Below, one piece after another: positions 16,852-24,482 of a stretch of DNA of 40,648 nucleotides. The translations under genes and the position numbers were made by a program. The first letter of the stretch is position 1; each line of letters starts with the position of its first letter. Source of the DNA: CABRXV01 sp900754955 (GTDB taxonomy: Bacteria > Actinomycetota > Coriobacteriia > Coriobacteriales > Eggerthellaceae); the NCBI GenBank assembly GCA_902475005.1, contig CABRXV010000010.1:1-40648 (forward strand), read 5' to 3'. The notes beneath the pieces are model-generated. The model worked only from the letters and a program-made list of their open reading frames with translations. It made no database searches and was not told the DNA's origin.

Positions 16852-17022
16852 CTAGACTTCGCCGTCCTTCAGCTGCGGACGACGCGGCTTGGTCCAGTCA
16901 CGACCAGCGGCGTCAGTTGCCTTCTGCTGCCAAGCCTTCTTGTTTTTGGCTGCGTCAGCCATGTGCGAATCCTTGCGTGCCTGCTGGAACTCGCGGTCAA
17001 GATCCTTTCTCTCCTCTGCCAT
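16852..17022 (-). CDS. 56-aa charged protein, first gene of the sigma-54 operon
   Basis: A small hydrophilic protein beginning MAEERKDLDREFQQARKD and ending RDWTKPRRPQLKDGEV, dominated by Lys, Arg, Asp, Glu and Ala, with helix-forming sequence in the first 35 residues. The ATG at 17022 has AGGAGG about 6-7 nt upstream; the longer open frame reads through the promoter and is not translated. It has no Cys, so it is not an Fe-S protein. It is the first gene after the -24/-12 promoter and lies 50 bp before the catalytic subunit. It could be a tiny extra subunit or a chaperone for the enzyme; I do not recognise it. Confidence 0.75.
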   Translation of the reverse strand: MAEERKDLDREFQQARKDSHMADAAKNKKAWQQKATDAAGRDWTKPRRPQLKDGEV

Positions 17023-17113
17023 TTCCCTTCCTCCTCTCGTTGTTTGCCTGCTATAGCAATTACAAACATGGGGCGCACTCCGCACAGGGCGTGCGCTCTC
17101 GTTAAGTCCTTGT

Positions 17114-17129
17114 TGCATAAAGTGTGCCA
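17114..17129 (-). promoter_or_regulatory. sigma-54 (-24/-12) promoter of the molybdoenzyme operon
   Basis: On the minus strand this reads TGGCACACTTTATGCA, with the invariant GG and GC at correct spacing for the consensus TGGCAC-N5-TTGCW. The expected start of transcription is near 17103, giving a leader of about 80 nt before the 56-aa gene. rpoN and a sigma-54 activator are both encoded in the window. Confidence 0.88.
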
Positions 17130-17180
17130 AGAGCCTCGTAACAGAATGGAAACAATTGAAAAATGCCTGTTCAGAGTGGG

Positions 17181-17199
17181 AAAAATTTTTTTGAAAAAG
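17181..17199. promoter_or_regulatory. A/T tract between enhancer sites and promoter
   Basis: AAAAATTTTTTTGAAAAAG stands out in GC-rich DNA and lies midway between the enhancer-like palindromes and the -24 element. Intrinsically bent DNA or an IHF/HU site at this position commonly helps looping in sigma-54 promoters. The role here is inferred. Confidence 0.5.
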
Positions 17200-17260
17200 T
17201 TCTCGCGATGCGTGGAGGAGCTGGCTGAGTGCCTTGGGGGCGCCTTTTCGGAGTCGCTGA

Positions 17261-17327
17261 TTCTCACTTTGAGACAGCGGTTTAGTCTCGTTTTGAAACC
17301 GATATGGGAGCTGTCTCAAAATGAGAC
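17261..17327. promoter_or_regulatory. three palindromic enhancer-like sites (UAS)
   Basis: Three 15-bp sites fit GTCTCA-N3-TGAGAC: 17261-17275 (TTCTCACTTTGAGAC), 17285-17299 (GTCTCGTTTTGAAAC) and 17313-17327 (GTCTCAAAATGAGAC, a perfect 6-3-6 palindrome). Centres are 24 and 28 bp apart and lie about 140-200 bp upstream of the -24 element, a typical distance for enhancer-binding proteins. They are the likely binding sites for the activator encoded at 8272-10425. Confidence 0.75.
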
Positions 17328-17628
17328 TTTTCCCTTTGATCGCCGCACGGGTGCGGCGATTGCTGCGCGATGGATCAGTCTGGGTTGGGTGCTCTCACTA
17401 TACGATGATACCCTCCCTTATGCAAACGCGTGATGCGCGCGGGAGGAAGATGGAAGAGGTCAGAATGGGGCGCCGAGCAGCGGTTCAACGCGCGGAGCGG
17501 CGAAATGGGAGCTGGCGCACGGGATGCGCGGGGCAGGTGCGCGGTAGCGCGTGACGCCTGCGCCGCAGGCGATCGCCTTACGGTTGATGACGGTGCGCGG
17601 TAGCGCGGAGCACGCGGCGTCGCCCGCG
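17328..17628. other. non-coding stretch between the UAS and rpoN
   Basis: About 300 bases without a supported gene. Near rpoN, GTAGCGCGG (17600-17608) pairs with CCGCGCTAC (17624-17632), overlapping the rpoN stop codon; it is a terminator-like hairpin without a U-tract. A GCGCGGTAGCGCG motif occurs twice (around 17538 and 17596). Confidence 0.5.
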
Positions 17629-19089
17629 CTACGTGTGCTGGCGGAACACCGTCGAGGGGATGCCGAGTTCGGTGCGGTACTTCGCCACCGTGCGGCGCGA
17701 CACCGTCACGCCGCGATCGGCAAGGACGTCTGCGAGCGCTTGGTCGCTGAGCGGACGGTGTTTGTCCTCGTCGCGCACGAGCTCTTCGATGAGCCGCATT
17801 ACATCGGCCTGCGACACGTCCACCCCGCCTGCGCTCGCGGCGGCGCGCTGGAAGAAGTAGCGCAGCTCGAACACGCCGCGTGGTGTCTGCAGGTAGTTGC
17901 CGTTCGCCACGCGGCTCACCGTCGACTCCGACAGTCCCGTGAGGCTGGCGACGCGCTCCATCGAGAGCGGACGCAAGAAGCCGCTGCGCTCGTCGAAGAA
18001 CGACGACTGCTCCTCCACCACGCAGCACGCCACCTTGTACAGCGTCGCCTTGCGGTAGGCGATGCCGTCGAGCAGCGACTCGGCCTCCTTGAGCATTTTC
18101 TTAAGGTACTCCTCGGTGGCGCGGTTCTTCTCGGTTTGCGCGAGCGTCTTGTAGTGGGCGTTGATCTGCAGGTGCGGCAGGAAGCAGTCTTGCAAGCGCA
18201 CGCGGTAGGTGCCGGGCTTGTCCGCAGGTTCCACCACGATTTCGGGCCAGATGCTGGCCGACGCCTTCCCGAACTGTGCGGCCGGATGTGGGTTGCAGGT
18301 CTGCAGCAGGTCAAATGCCTCGTCGAGCTCTTCCGCGGTGATGCCGAGCTTCTTGGCAAGCGGCGCCGGAGCGAGACGCCCCAGATCGTTGATGCCCTCT
18401 TCGACGAGCTTCTTCACGTGCGGTTTCTCGTACAGCCCGCGTGCGGCAAGCTGCACGGCAAGCCGCTCGGCGAGGTTGCGCACGCCCACGCCCACGGGAT
18501 CGAGGCGCTGCACCGTGCGCAGCACGGAGGCGGCCTCCGCCTTGGTCACACCCGCCGAGCGGGCGATGCCCTCGAGGGGAATCGTCAGGTAGCCGTCGTC
18601 GTCGAGGCTTCCCGCGATGAGCTCGCCCACCGCGATGCGGCGCGGGTCGTCCTCCTGGAGGCGCAGCTGCTCGGTCAGGTGATCGGCGAGCGTCTCCCCC
18701 TCCACGAAGTAGTCGTCCCACGCGAAACCCTCGCCGGCGGCGAGGCTCGAGGAAGCGGACCCTCCCCAGCGCGCATCCTGGCCGAAGCGCCAGCGCTCGG
18801 CGTCGCGCACCTCGTCGGCGTCGCCGCCGTTCACCGCACGTTCGCGCGCCGCTGCGCGCGACGATCCGGCGAGCTCGTCGGTGCTCACCGTGCGGGTGTA
18901 CGTGTCGGCCTCATAAGGATGTTGGGGATAGAGCCAGTCATCGTCGTCGAGAAACGGATTCTCCTCGACACGCTGCTTCACGTAGTCGCTCAACTCGACC
19001 GCCGACATCTGCATGATTTCGATGCCCTGGCGCAGCTCGGTTGTGAGGCGAAGCTCCTGCCGAGCCTCAACGCGCTGACTGAGATCCAC
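17629..19089 (-). CDS. rpoN: RNA polymerase sigma-54 factor
   Basis: A 486-aa protein with the full sigma-54 layout. Region I is the Gln/Leu-rich activator-responsive N-terminus (LSQRVEARQELRLTTELRQG...QMSAVELSDYVKQ). Region II is acidic and variable. The core-binding region follows, then a helix-turn-helix and the RpoN box (SRRTVAKYRTELGIPST) near the C-terminus, which reads the -24 element. The start is GTG (19087-19089) with AGGGGGG 6-7 nt upstream. Length is normal for the family. Sigma-54 is rare among Actinobacteria, so its placement directly beside a sigma-54 promoter and its enhancer sites is notable. Confidence 0.95.
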   Translation of the reverse strand: MDLSQRVEARQELRLTTELRQGIEIMQMSAVELSDYVKQRVEENPFLDDDDWLYPQHPYEADTYTRTVSTDELAGSSRAAARERAVNGGDADEVRDAERWRFGQDARWGGSASSSLAAGEGFAWDDYFVEGETLADHLTEQLRLQEDDPRRIAVGELIAGSLDDDGYLTIPLEGIARSAGVTKAEAASVLRTVQRLDPVGVGVRNLAERLAVQLAARGLYEKPHVKKLVEEGINDLGRLAPAPLAKKLGITAEELDEAFDLLQTCNPHPAAQFGKASASIWPEIVVEPADKPGTYRVRLQDCFLPHLQINAHYKTLAQTEKNRATEEYLKKMLKEAESLLDGIAYRKATLYKVACCVVEEQSSFFDERSGFLRPLSMERVASLTGLSESTVSRVANGNYLQTPRGVFELRYFFQRAAASAGGVDVSQADVMRLIEELVRDEDKHRPLSDQALADVLADRGVTVSRRTVAKYRTELGIPSTVFRQHT

Positions 19090-19363
19090 GAAGCCCCCCC
19101 TGCTCCCTCACGGACCCACTCTCTTCATGCGGAGACGCGCGCTGCGCGCACCTCCGACAGCCCTGCGAGTATAACAGCTTGCGCGATGCGTGGCGAAGTG
19201 GACGCGCGTGCGCCCACTTCGCGAACATGACCTGCGACAAACTGCATCCGCGGCATGCGGGAAGTTGCGGTAGTATAGCTGACGGTCAACAGGAGCGACC
19301 GGGCGTTTGCAGGCGGCGAAAAGGCCGCGGGCGCCCGTGTCGCCGCGAGAGAAACGAGAAACC

Positions 19364-20257
19364 ATGACAACCATGTACGACGGCCTGCCCGAGCTGGGCC
19401 GCAACGACGAGTGCTGGTGCGGCAGCGGCAAGAAATACAAGAAATGCCATCTTGATTTCGACGCGCGCCTCCAGGAGCTCTACAACGAGGGCGAGGAGGT
19501 TCCCATGCGCGACCTTCTCAAGACGCCCGAGGACATCGAGGGCATCAAGCGCAGCGCCGCCATCAACGTGGGCGTGCTCGACTACGTCGCCGAGCACATC
19601 GGCCCCGGCGTCACCACCGAGCAGGTAGATGCGTGGGTGCACGACTACACGGTCGAGCACGGCGGCATTCCCGCCGACCTCGACTTCGAGGGCTACCCCA
19701 AGAGCGTGTGTACCTCGGTGAACGATGAGGTGTGCCACGGCATCCCCTCGCCCGATGTGGTGCTGCGCGAGGGCGACATCGTAAACGTGGACTGTTCCAC
19801 CATCCTTGACGGCTATTTCTCCGACTCGTCGCGCATGTTCATGATCGGCGAGGTGTCGCCCGAGAAGGCCGATCTCGTGCGCGTGACGAAAGAAGCTGTG
19901 GAAGAGGGCCTCAAGGCCGTGAAACCGTGGGGGCACCTGGGCGATGTGGGCGCCGCGGTGAACGCGTACGCGAAGGCGCACGGCTACGAAGTGGTGCACG
20001 AGTTCGGCGGACACGGCATCGGACTGGAGTTCCACGAGGATCCCTTCGTGAGCTTCGTCGCCGAAGCGGGCACCGGGCCGGTGCTCGTGCCGGGCATGTG
20101 CTTCACCATCGAGCCCATGATCAACATGGGCAAGCACGACATCGACATGACCGACCCCAACGGCTGGACCGTGCGCACCGCCGACGGGCTTCCTTCGGCG
20201 CAGTGGGAAGTGCAGATCGTCGTCACCGAAGACGGATACGAACTGCTGAGCTGGTAG
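19364..20257 (+). CDS. map: methionine aminopeptidase type I with N-terminal SEC-C zinc motif
   Basis: A 297-aa cytosolic enzyme removing the initiator Met from nascent proteins. Residues 12-29 are a SEC-C zinc motif (GRNDECWCGSGKKYKKCH), thought in this subgroup to dock on the ribosome or a partner. The catalytic domain keeps the five metal ligands in context: NVDCSTILDGYFSDSSR (two Asp), FGGHGIGLEFH (His), CFTIEPM (Glu) and QWEVQIV (Glu). The start at 19364 excludes a 19-residue extension lacking a ribosome site; an ATG nine bases further on is an alternative. The next gene follows 3 bp after the stop. Confidence 0.93.
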   Translation: MTTMYDGLPELGRNDECWCGSGKKYKKCHLDFDARLQELYNEGEEVPMRDLLKTPEDIEGIKRSAAINVGVLDYVAEHIGPGVTTEQVDAWVHDYTVEHGGIPADLDFEGYPKSVCTSVNDEVCHGIPSPDVVLREGDIVNVDCSTILDGYFSDSSRMFMIGEVSPEKADLVRVTKEAVEEGLKAVKPWGHLGDVGAAVNAYAKAHGYEVVHEFGGHGIGLEFHEDPFVSFVAEAGTGPVLVPGMCFTIEPMINMGKHDIDMTDPNGWTVRTADGLPSAQWEVQIVVTEDGYELLSW

Positions 20258-20260
20258 CCT

Positions 20261-20512
20261 ATGCGCACCGACGAGATGACGCCCGAGGAGATCGAGCGCG
20301 CGCTTGCACGCCTCGATGCCTACGAGCGCATGCACGCCTTCGTGCTCGAACAGTACGAGAAGTTCTCCGCGCAGGTCGACGAACGCAAAGCCGCCGGACG
20401 CATGAAGGGCGCGACGGGCAACCAGCTGCTCGCCCAGAAGATGACGTTCAAGGGCATGCTCGGCATGTACGAGCTGTACGACCTGAAGCCGCCCCAGGCG
20501 GAGCGGGTGTAG
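20261..20512 (+). CDS. conserved-looking small helical protein, function unknown
   Basis: An 83-aa, mostly helical and charged protein (EMTPEEIERALARLDAYERM at the start), followed by a Lys/Gly segment (KGATGNQLLAQKMTFKGML). It has no Cys cluster, membrane segment or signal peptide. It starts 3 bp after the methionine aminopeptidase stop codon and so is probably co-translated with it. I do not recognise a family. The tight coupling is the only clue, pointing to a role in N-terminal processing or simply to operon convenience. Confidence 0.75.
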   Translation: MRTDEMTPEEIERALARLDAYERMHAFVLEQYEKFSAQVDERKAAGRMKGATGNQLLAQKMTFKGMLGMYELYDLKPPQAERV

Positions 20513-20557
20513 CCGCGGTCGCGCGCAGCCGCGCCCGAGAGCGCTCGACGATCGCAC

Positions 20558-20641
20558 GCTGTGCGGCAACGTTGGGCGGTCGCACGGCCGCGCCGGACGG
20601 CTGCGCCGCAGCGTCGGGCGGCTATGCGGCAGCGTCGGGCG
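20558..20641. repeat. four tandem 21-bp degenerate repeats
   Basis: Units at 20558-20578, 20579-20599, 20600-20620 and 20621-20641 share the core GCGGCAGCGTCGGGCG with substitutions; the last two differ at 3 positions. The region is intergenic. In one frame it would encode a 7-residue Ala/Gly repeat, but no gene start supports that. Confidence 0.65.
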
Positions 20642-20727
20642 GCCGCGCGTCAAACTTCTGCAAAATCCGTGGACACACCCGGAGGCGTGTATAGCGTTCC
20701 ATCAGGAAACACGCTAGTATTTCACCC

Positions 20728-20739
20728 ATGAAACAATGA
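20728..20739 (+). promoter_or_regulatory. possible three-codon leader peptide (MKQ)
   Basis: ATG AAA CAA TGA ends exactly where the left arm of the following hairpin begins. Short leader peptides before a hairpin regulate several drug-exporter genes. No Shine-Dalgarno precedes it, so it would need leaderless or weak initiation; this is speculative. Confidence 0.3.
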
Positions 20740-20785
20740 GGCTTCTCCGAAGCGCCATCGCGCCCTTCGGAGAAGCCTCTCTTTT
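20738..20785 (+). terminator. intrinsic terminator/attenuator in the leader of the MFS-CBS gene
   Basis: GAGGCTTCTCCGAAG (20738-20752) pairs perfectly with 20765-20779 across a 12-nt loop and is followed by TCTTTTC. The hairpin is 22 nt upstream of the start codon and directly before the GGAAGGAG. It could end upstream transcripts or act as an attenuator of the exporter. Confidence 0.65.
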
Positions 20786-20801
20786 CGGAAGGAGAATGCC
20801 C

Positions 20802-22760
20802 ATGGGCCTTACCCGCACCCAGATGGTCATGGTGGTCGTGTTCCTCGCGGGCACGGTGTTCGCGGTGCTCAACCAGACGCTGCTTTCGCCCGCCCTGCCC
20901 ACCATCATGGCCGACCTGCATGTCGACGCCACCACCGTGCAGTGGCTCACCTCGGGATACTCGCTCACCGAAGCGGTGATCATCCCGTTCGCCGCCTACT
21001 TCATCGGACGGTTCTCGACGCGCCAGCTGTTCCTCGGCGGCATGACGCTGTTCACCCTGGGCAGCCTGTGCGCCGCACTCGCGCCCTCGTTCCCGATCCT
21101 GCTGCTGGGCCGCGTGCTGCAGGCCGTCGGCACGGGCTCGGTGATGCCGATGGTGTTCACCGTCATCCTGCTGATCTTCCCGCGCGAGAAACGCGGCACG
21201 GCCATGGGCATCATCAGCCTCGTGATCGGCTTCGCGCCCGCTGTGGGCCCCTCGCTCGCGGGTCTGCTCATCGACTCGGTCGGCTGGCGCGCGCTGTTCA
21301 TCATCGTGACGGCGCTTTCGGCGCTCATCGTCATCGCGGGCCTGATCGTGCTCAAGAACTACGGGGACTTCAAGCGCGTCACCTTCGACCCGCTCTCGGT
21401 GGCGCTCACCACGGTTGGCCTCGTGTGCCTGCTGTACGGGCTCTCCACGTTCTCGTCGTCGAGCAACCTCGCCCTCACGGGTGCGCTCATCGTGGTGGGC
21501 GCGGTGCTCATGGTGATCTACGTGCGCCGTCAGCTCAAACTTGAAACCCCCATGCTGCAGGTGGGCATCCTGCGCACGCGCCGCTACGCCATCACGGTCA
21601 TCGTCATCGTGATCGTGCAGGCCGCCCTCATGGGAACGGGCGTCATCATCCCGCTGTACATCCAGAGCGTGCTCGGCAACTCCGCCACTGTGTCGGGCGT
21701 TGCCATGCTGCCGGGCGCGGTGCTCGGCGCGATCATGTCGTTCTTCGCCGGCCGCCTGTTCGACCGCTACGGCGTGCGCCGCATGGTCATCCCCGGAGGC
21801 ATCGTGATGCTTCTCGGCGCGGCGGGCATGTCGCTGCTCGGCATCGACACGAACATCGCCATCGTGGCCGTCGCCTACACCGTGCTGGTGGTGGGCCTGC
21901 AGGCTATCATGACGCCGCTCAACACGTGGGGCGTCAACTCGCTCGACAACAGCGTGATCCAGCACGCCCAGGGCGTCTCGAACACGCTGAACCAGATCGC
22001 AGGCGCGTTCGGCACGGCGCTGCTCGTGTCGCTTTCGGCGCTCTCGCCCGCCCTCGCGCCCAACGCGAGCGCGCATGAGCAGCTCTACCTCGGCCAGCAC
22101 ATCGCCTTCTGCGCCATGACCGCCCTGCTCGTGATCGCCTTCATCGTGGTGTGCGTGCTCGTGAAGGACAAGCCCGCGAAGGAGGCGGCCGGCGCTGCCG
22201 ATGCGGCAGGAGCCAGAGCCGCTGAGGACACCCGCGGGGGCACGGCCGCTGCCACTGCCACCCAGACAGCCGACGGCTCCGCCGCCGCGCCCGGCATCTA
22301 CACCGTCGCCTACGCCATGGACCCCGATCCCGTGAGCGTCTCCGACCAGGCGCCCATGCGCGACGTCGTGCGCATCATGGCCGAAGCCGACACGAGCGGC
22401 GTTCCCGTGGTGAACGGCGCGGGCGAGGTCGTGGGCTTCGTGTCCGACGGCGACGTGGCGGCGTATCTCGGCAAGAACGAGCTGTCCTTCTTCGATCCGT
22501 CCTTCACGCTCATTCGCTTTGCCGACAGCACCGACTTCAAGGCGCGTCTTGAGGACCTGCTCGAACTCAACGTGATGAACGTCGCCACGCACCATGCGAT
22601 CACCGTTCAAGACACCGATTCCATCGACGAGGCGTGCCACATCCTCGCTGAGCGACGCATCAAGAAGGTGCCCGTCGTGCGCGACGGCAAACTCGTGGGC
22701 ACGCTGAGCCGACGCAACATCATCCGTGCAATCGCCGACGCTAAGGAGCTGATCAGTTAA
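20802..22760 (+). CDS. EmrB/QacA-type MFS transporter fused to a CBS-domain pair
   Basis: A 652-aa protein. Residues 1 to about 460 form a 14-segment DHA2 drug:proton antiporter with antiporter motif C (APAVGPSLAG) and motif A-like GRFSTRQLF and GRLFDRYGVRR. An Ala/Thr-rich linker (about 465-500) leads to two cytoplasmic CBS domains, from VAYAMDPDPVSVSDQAPMRD to the C-terminal SRRNIIRAIADAKEL. CBS pairs usually bind adenine nucleotides and gate channels or transporters; a fusion to this exporter class is unusual. The ATG at 20802 has GGAAGGAG 7 nt upstream; upstream in-frame ATGs lie in the hairpin leader or too close. Its TAA overlaps the ATG of the next gene (TAATG). Confidence 0.9.
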   Translation: MGLTRTQMVMVVVFLAGTVFAVLNQTLLSPALPTIMADLHVDATTVQWLTSGYSLTEAVIIPFAAYFIGRFSTRQLFLGGMTLFTLGSLCAALAPSFPILLLGRVLQAVGTGSVMPMVFTVILLIFPREKRGTAMGIISLVIGFAPAVGPSLAGLLIDSVGWRALFIIVTALSALIVIAGLIVLKNYGDFKRVTFDPLSVALTTVGLVCLLYGLSTFSSSSNLALTGALIVVGAVLMVIYVRRQLKLETPMLQVGILRTRRYAITVIVIVIVQAALMGTGVIIPLYIQSVLGNSATVSGVAMLPGAVLGAIMSFFAGRLFDRYGVRRMVIPGGIVMLLGAAGMSLLGIDTNIAIVAVAYTVLVVGLQAIMTPLNTWGVNSLDNSVIQHAQGVSNTLNQIAGAFGTALLVSLSALSPALAPNASAHEQLYLGQHIAFCAMTALLVIAFIVVCVLVKDKPAKEAAGAADAAGARAAEDTRGGTAAATATQTADGSAAAPGIYTVAYAMDPDPVSVSDQAPMRDVVRIMAEADTSGVPVVNGAGEVVGFVSDGDVAAYLGKNELSFFDPSFTLIRFADSTDFKARLEDLLELNVMNVATHHAITVQDTDSIDEACHILAERRIKKVPVVRDGKLVGTLSRRNIIRAIADAKELIS

Positions 22761-23677
22761 TGAACGCACGAGCCATCCACCGCTGCATCCACGTGCTCGA
22801 CCTCGAGAAATCGCTCGCGTTCTACGAGCGCGCCCTCGGCATGACCGTCGTGGGGCGCATGGGTCCCGATGACGGGTCGTGGGAAAACGTGTTCATCGCC
22901 AATGACACGACGGGATTCCAGCTCGAGCTCACCTGGAACCGCGGACGCACCGAACCCTACGTCAACGGTGGCCGCGACACGCATCTCGCCTTCGCCGTGG
23001 ACGATATCGACGCCGCACGCGCCCTGCACGAGGAGATGGGCTGCATCTGCTTCGTGAACGAGCGCATGGGCATCTACTTCATCGAGGACCCCGACGGCTG
23101 CTGGCTCGAGATCGTACCCGCGGGGCGCGACGACAACACCGCCCAGACGGGCGTCGACGTGCTCGCCGCGCTGCACCGCCGCCGCAGCGTGCGGAAGTAC
23201 ACGGGCGAGCGCATTCCCGACGAGAAGATCGAACGCGTGCTGGAGGCGGGACTGCTGGCGGCATCGGGCCGCGGGCTGCGCCCCTGGGAGCTCGTCGTCG
23301 TGCGTGAGCGCGCTACGCTCGATGCGCTCGCCCAGTGCCGCGCCGCCGGCTCGCAGATGCTCGCGGGCGCCGATGCCGCCGTGGTAGTGGTCGCCGACCC
23401 CGCTGTGGCCGACACGTGGATCGAGGACTGTTCCATCGTGATGGCGAACATGCACCTCGCCGCTGACGCGCTCGGCCTCGGGAGCTGCTGGATCCAGGGC
23501 CGCATGCGCGACGCGTCCGACGGACGCAGCACGCGCGACTACGTGGCCGATGTGCTCGGCCTGCCCGCGGGATACGAGATCGAGGCCATTCTCTCACTCG
23601 GCATGCCGGAAGCGCACCCCGAGCCCCGTACGATCGACGACGCGCTGCGCGCCAAGGTGCACCGCGAGCGCTTCTAG
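22760..23677 (+). CDS. VOC/glyoxalase-like domain fused to a nitroreductase domain
   Basis: A 305-aa two-domain cytosolic protein. Residues 1 to about 122 are a vicinal-oxygen-chelate fold like lactoylglutathione lyase, with H11 in RCIHVLDLEKS, HLAFAVDDI and the metal-ligand Glu in CWLEIVPAG. Residues from about 135 to the end form an FMN-binding nitroreductase: HRRRSVRKYTGERIPDEKIE, then AGLLAASGRGLRPWELVVV and a LGSCWIQG segment. It starts within the stop codon of the MFS-CBS exporter (TAATG), so the two are translationally coupled. Together they suggest reduction and export or detoxification of a reactive small molecule; the substrate is unknown. Confidence 0.9.
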   Translation: MNARAIHRCIHVLDLEKSLAFYERALGMTVVGRMGPDDGSWENVFIANDTTGFQLELTWNRGRTEPYVNGGRDTHLAFAVDDIDAARALHEEMGCICFVNERMGIYFIEDPDGCWLEIVPAGRDDNTAQTGVDVLAALHRRRSVRKYTGERIPDEKIERVLEAGLLAASGRGLRPWELVVVRERATLDALAQCRAAGSQMLAGADAAVVVVADPAVADTWIEDCSIVMANMHLAADALGLGSCWIQGRMRDASDGRSTRDYVADVLGLPAGYEIEAILSLGMPEAHPEPRTIDDALRAKVHRERF

Positions 23678-23969
23678 CCGGCGCGCCAGCGAGGCACGAT
23701 AGCCTGACGAGGGAGCGGCGACCTAGCGAGGAAGCGTGACGCAGCGACTCGACGGGGCCCCTGACGGAGGACTATATCGCGCGGCGACTGGGTGCGGCGA
23801 GGAGCGGCCCTATGGAGGGGCAGCCCGGCGAGGGACGCCCGGCGAGAGGCGGGCTGACTGACGAGGGGCTGCCCGGCGAAGGGGCGGGGCCGATATCGCG
23901 CAGTGGGGCTGATTCGCGCGACGGGGCCGTCGTATGGCATCGGCCCCGCCCCCTCGCCATTCGCCCTCG
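23678..23969. other. GC-rich intergenic with long inverted repeat
   Basis: No gene is supported. GGGGCGGGGCCGAT (23881-23894) pairs with its complement at 23939-23952, a 14-bp stem with a 44-nt loop, placed between convergent genes; it may act as a bidirectional terminator. The rest is full of irregular repeats of GGCGA and GACG, such as GCCCGGCGAGGG/GCCCGGCGAAGGG. Confidence 0.5.
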
Positions 23970-24464
23970 CTACCTTTCCATCACCTCGATCGACCGGATG
24001 TCGTCGAAGGCTATCCACTTCTTCACGATGCGCAACCGCCGCAGCAACGTCACCACCTCCGATACCGCACCGCAGGTGGTGACGTACCCGTCACGCTCAT
24101 AGTGAACGACGCGCACCACATCACCCTTGGCGAGACGCGCGACCGTGCGCGAGAGCTCGGCGGCTTCGTCTTCCGCGATCGCGCACCGCGGCTCGGGCGA
24201 AAACTCGCGGGCGCGCGCCATCTCGTGATACCCCTTGAGCGCCGCAAACGGCATGAACTGACGCGCGCGATCCGCATGCGGACGCGCGCAATGCAGGCCG
24301 TCGGCCCGAATGCGCCGCTCGATGTCGCGCAAGACCGCCGCACGGTACGCCCGCTCGGCTCCGCCGCAACGACCCAGAATGTCCTCCGCGCATTCGGCAA
24401 CGCCAGGAGTCCGCACAACCGCCCCGCCCAGGACGCTCGATTCCGCAGCGCTTCGCGCGCTCAT
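23970..24464 (-). CDS. YolD-like protein
   Basis: A 164-aa protein whose C-terminal part (GDVVRVVHYERDGYVTTCGA, then VVTLLRRLRIVKKWIAFDDI) matches the YolD-like domain. YolD-family genes commonly sit next to Y-family polymerases and are thought to act as UmuD-like partners. Residues up to about 115 are Ala/Arg-rich with a central MPFAALKGYHEMARARE motif typical of the family. I choose ATG at 24464 because GGAGG lies 6 nt upstream. An earlier GTG (24566) overlaps the polymerase stop but has no ribosome site and would put the parS sequence inside the gene. Confidence 0.8.
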   Translation of the reverse strand: MSARSAAESSVLGGAVVRTPGVAECAEDILGRCGGAERAYRAAVLRDIERRIRADGLHCARPHADRARQFMPFAALKGYHEMARAREFSPEPRCAIAEDEAAELSRTVARLAKGDVVRVVHYERDGYVTTCGAVSEVVTLLRRLRIVKKWIAFDDIRSIEVMER

Positions 24465-24482
24465 CCCGTCCTCCGAGCCGAA

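Noticed and set aside
14669..16855. 728-codon open frame on the plus strand
   Set aside because: Mirror of the molybdoenzyme gene; no recognisable protein features.
20622..22769. 715-codon open frame on the minus strand
   Set aside because: Antisense to the MFS-CBS gene and extremely His/Arg/Glu-rich without domain structure.
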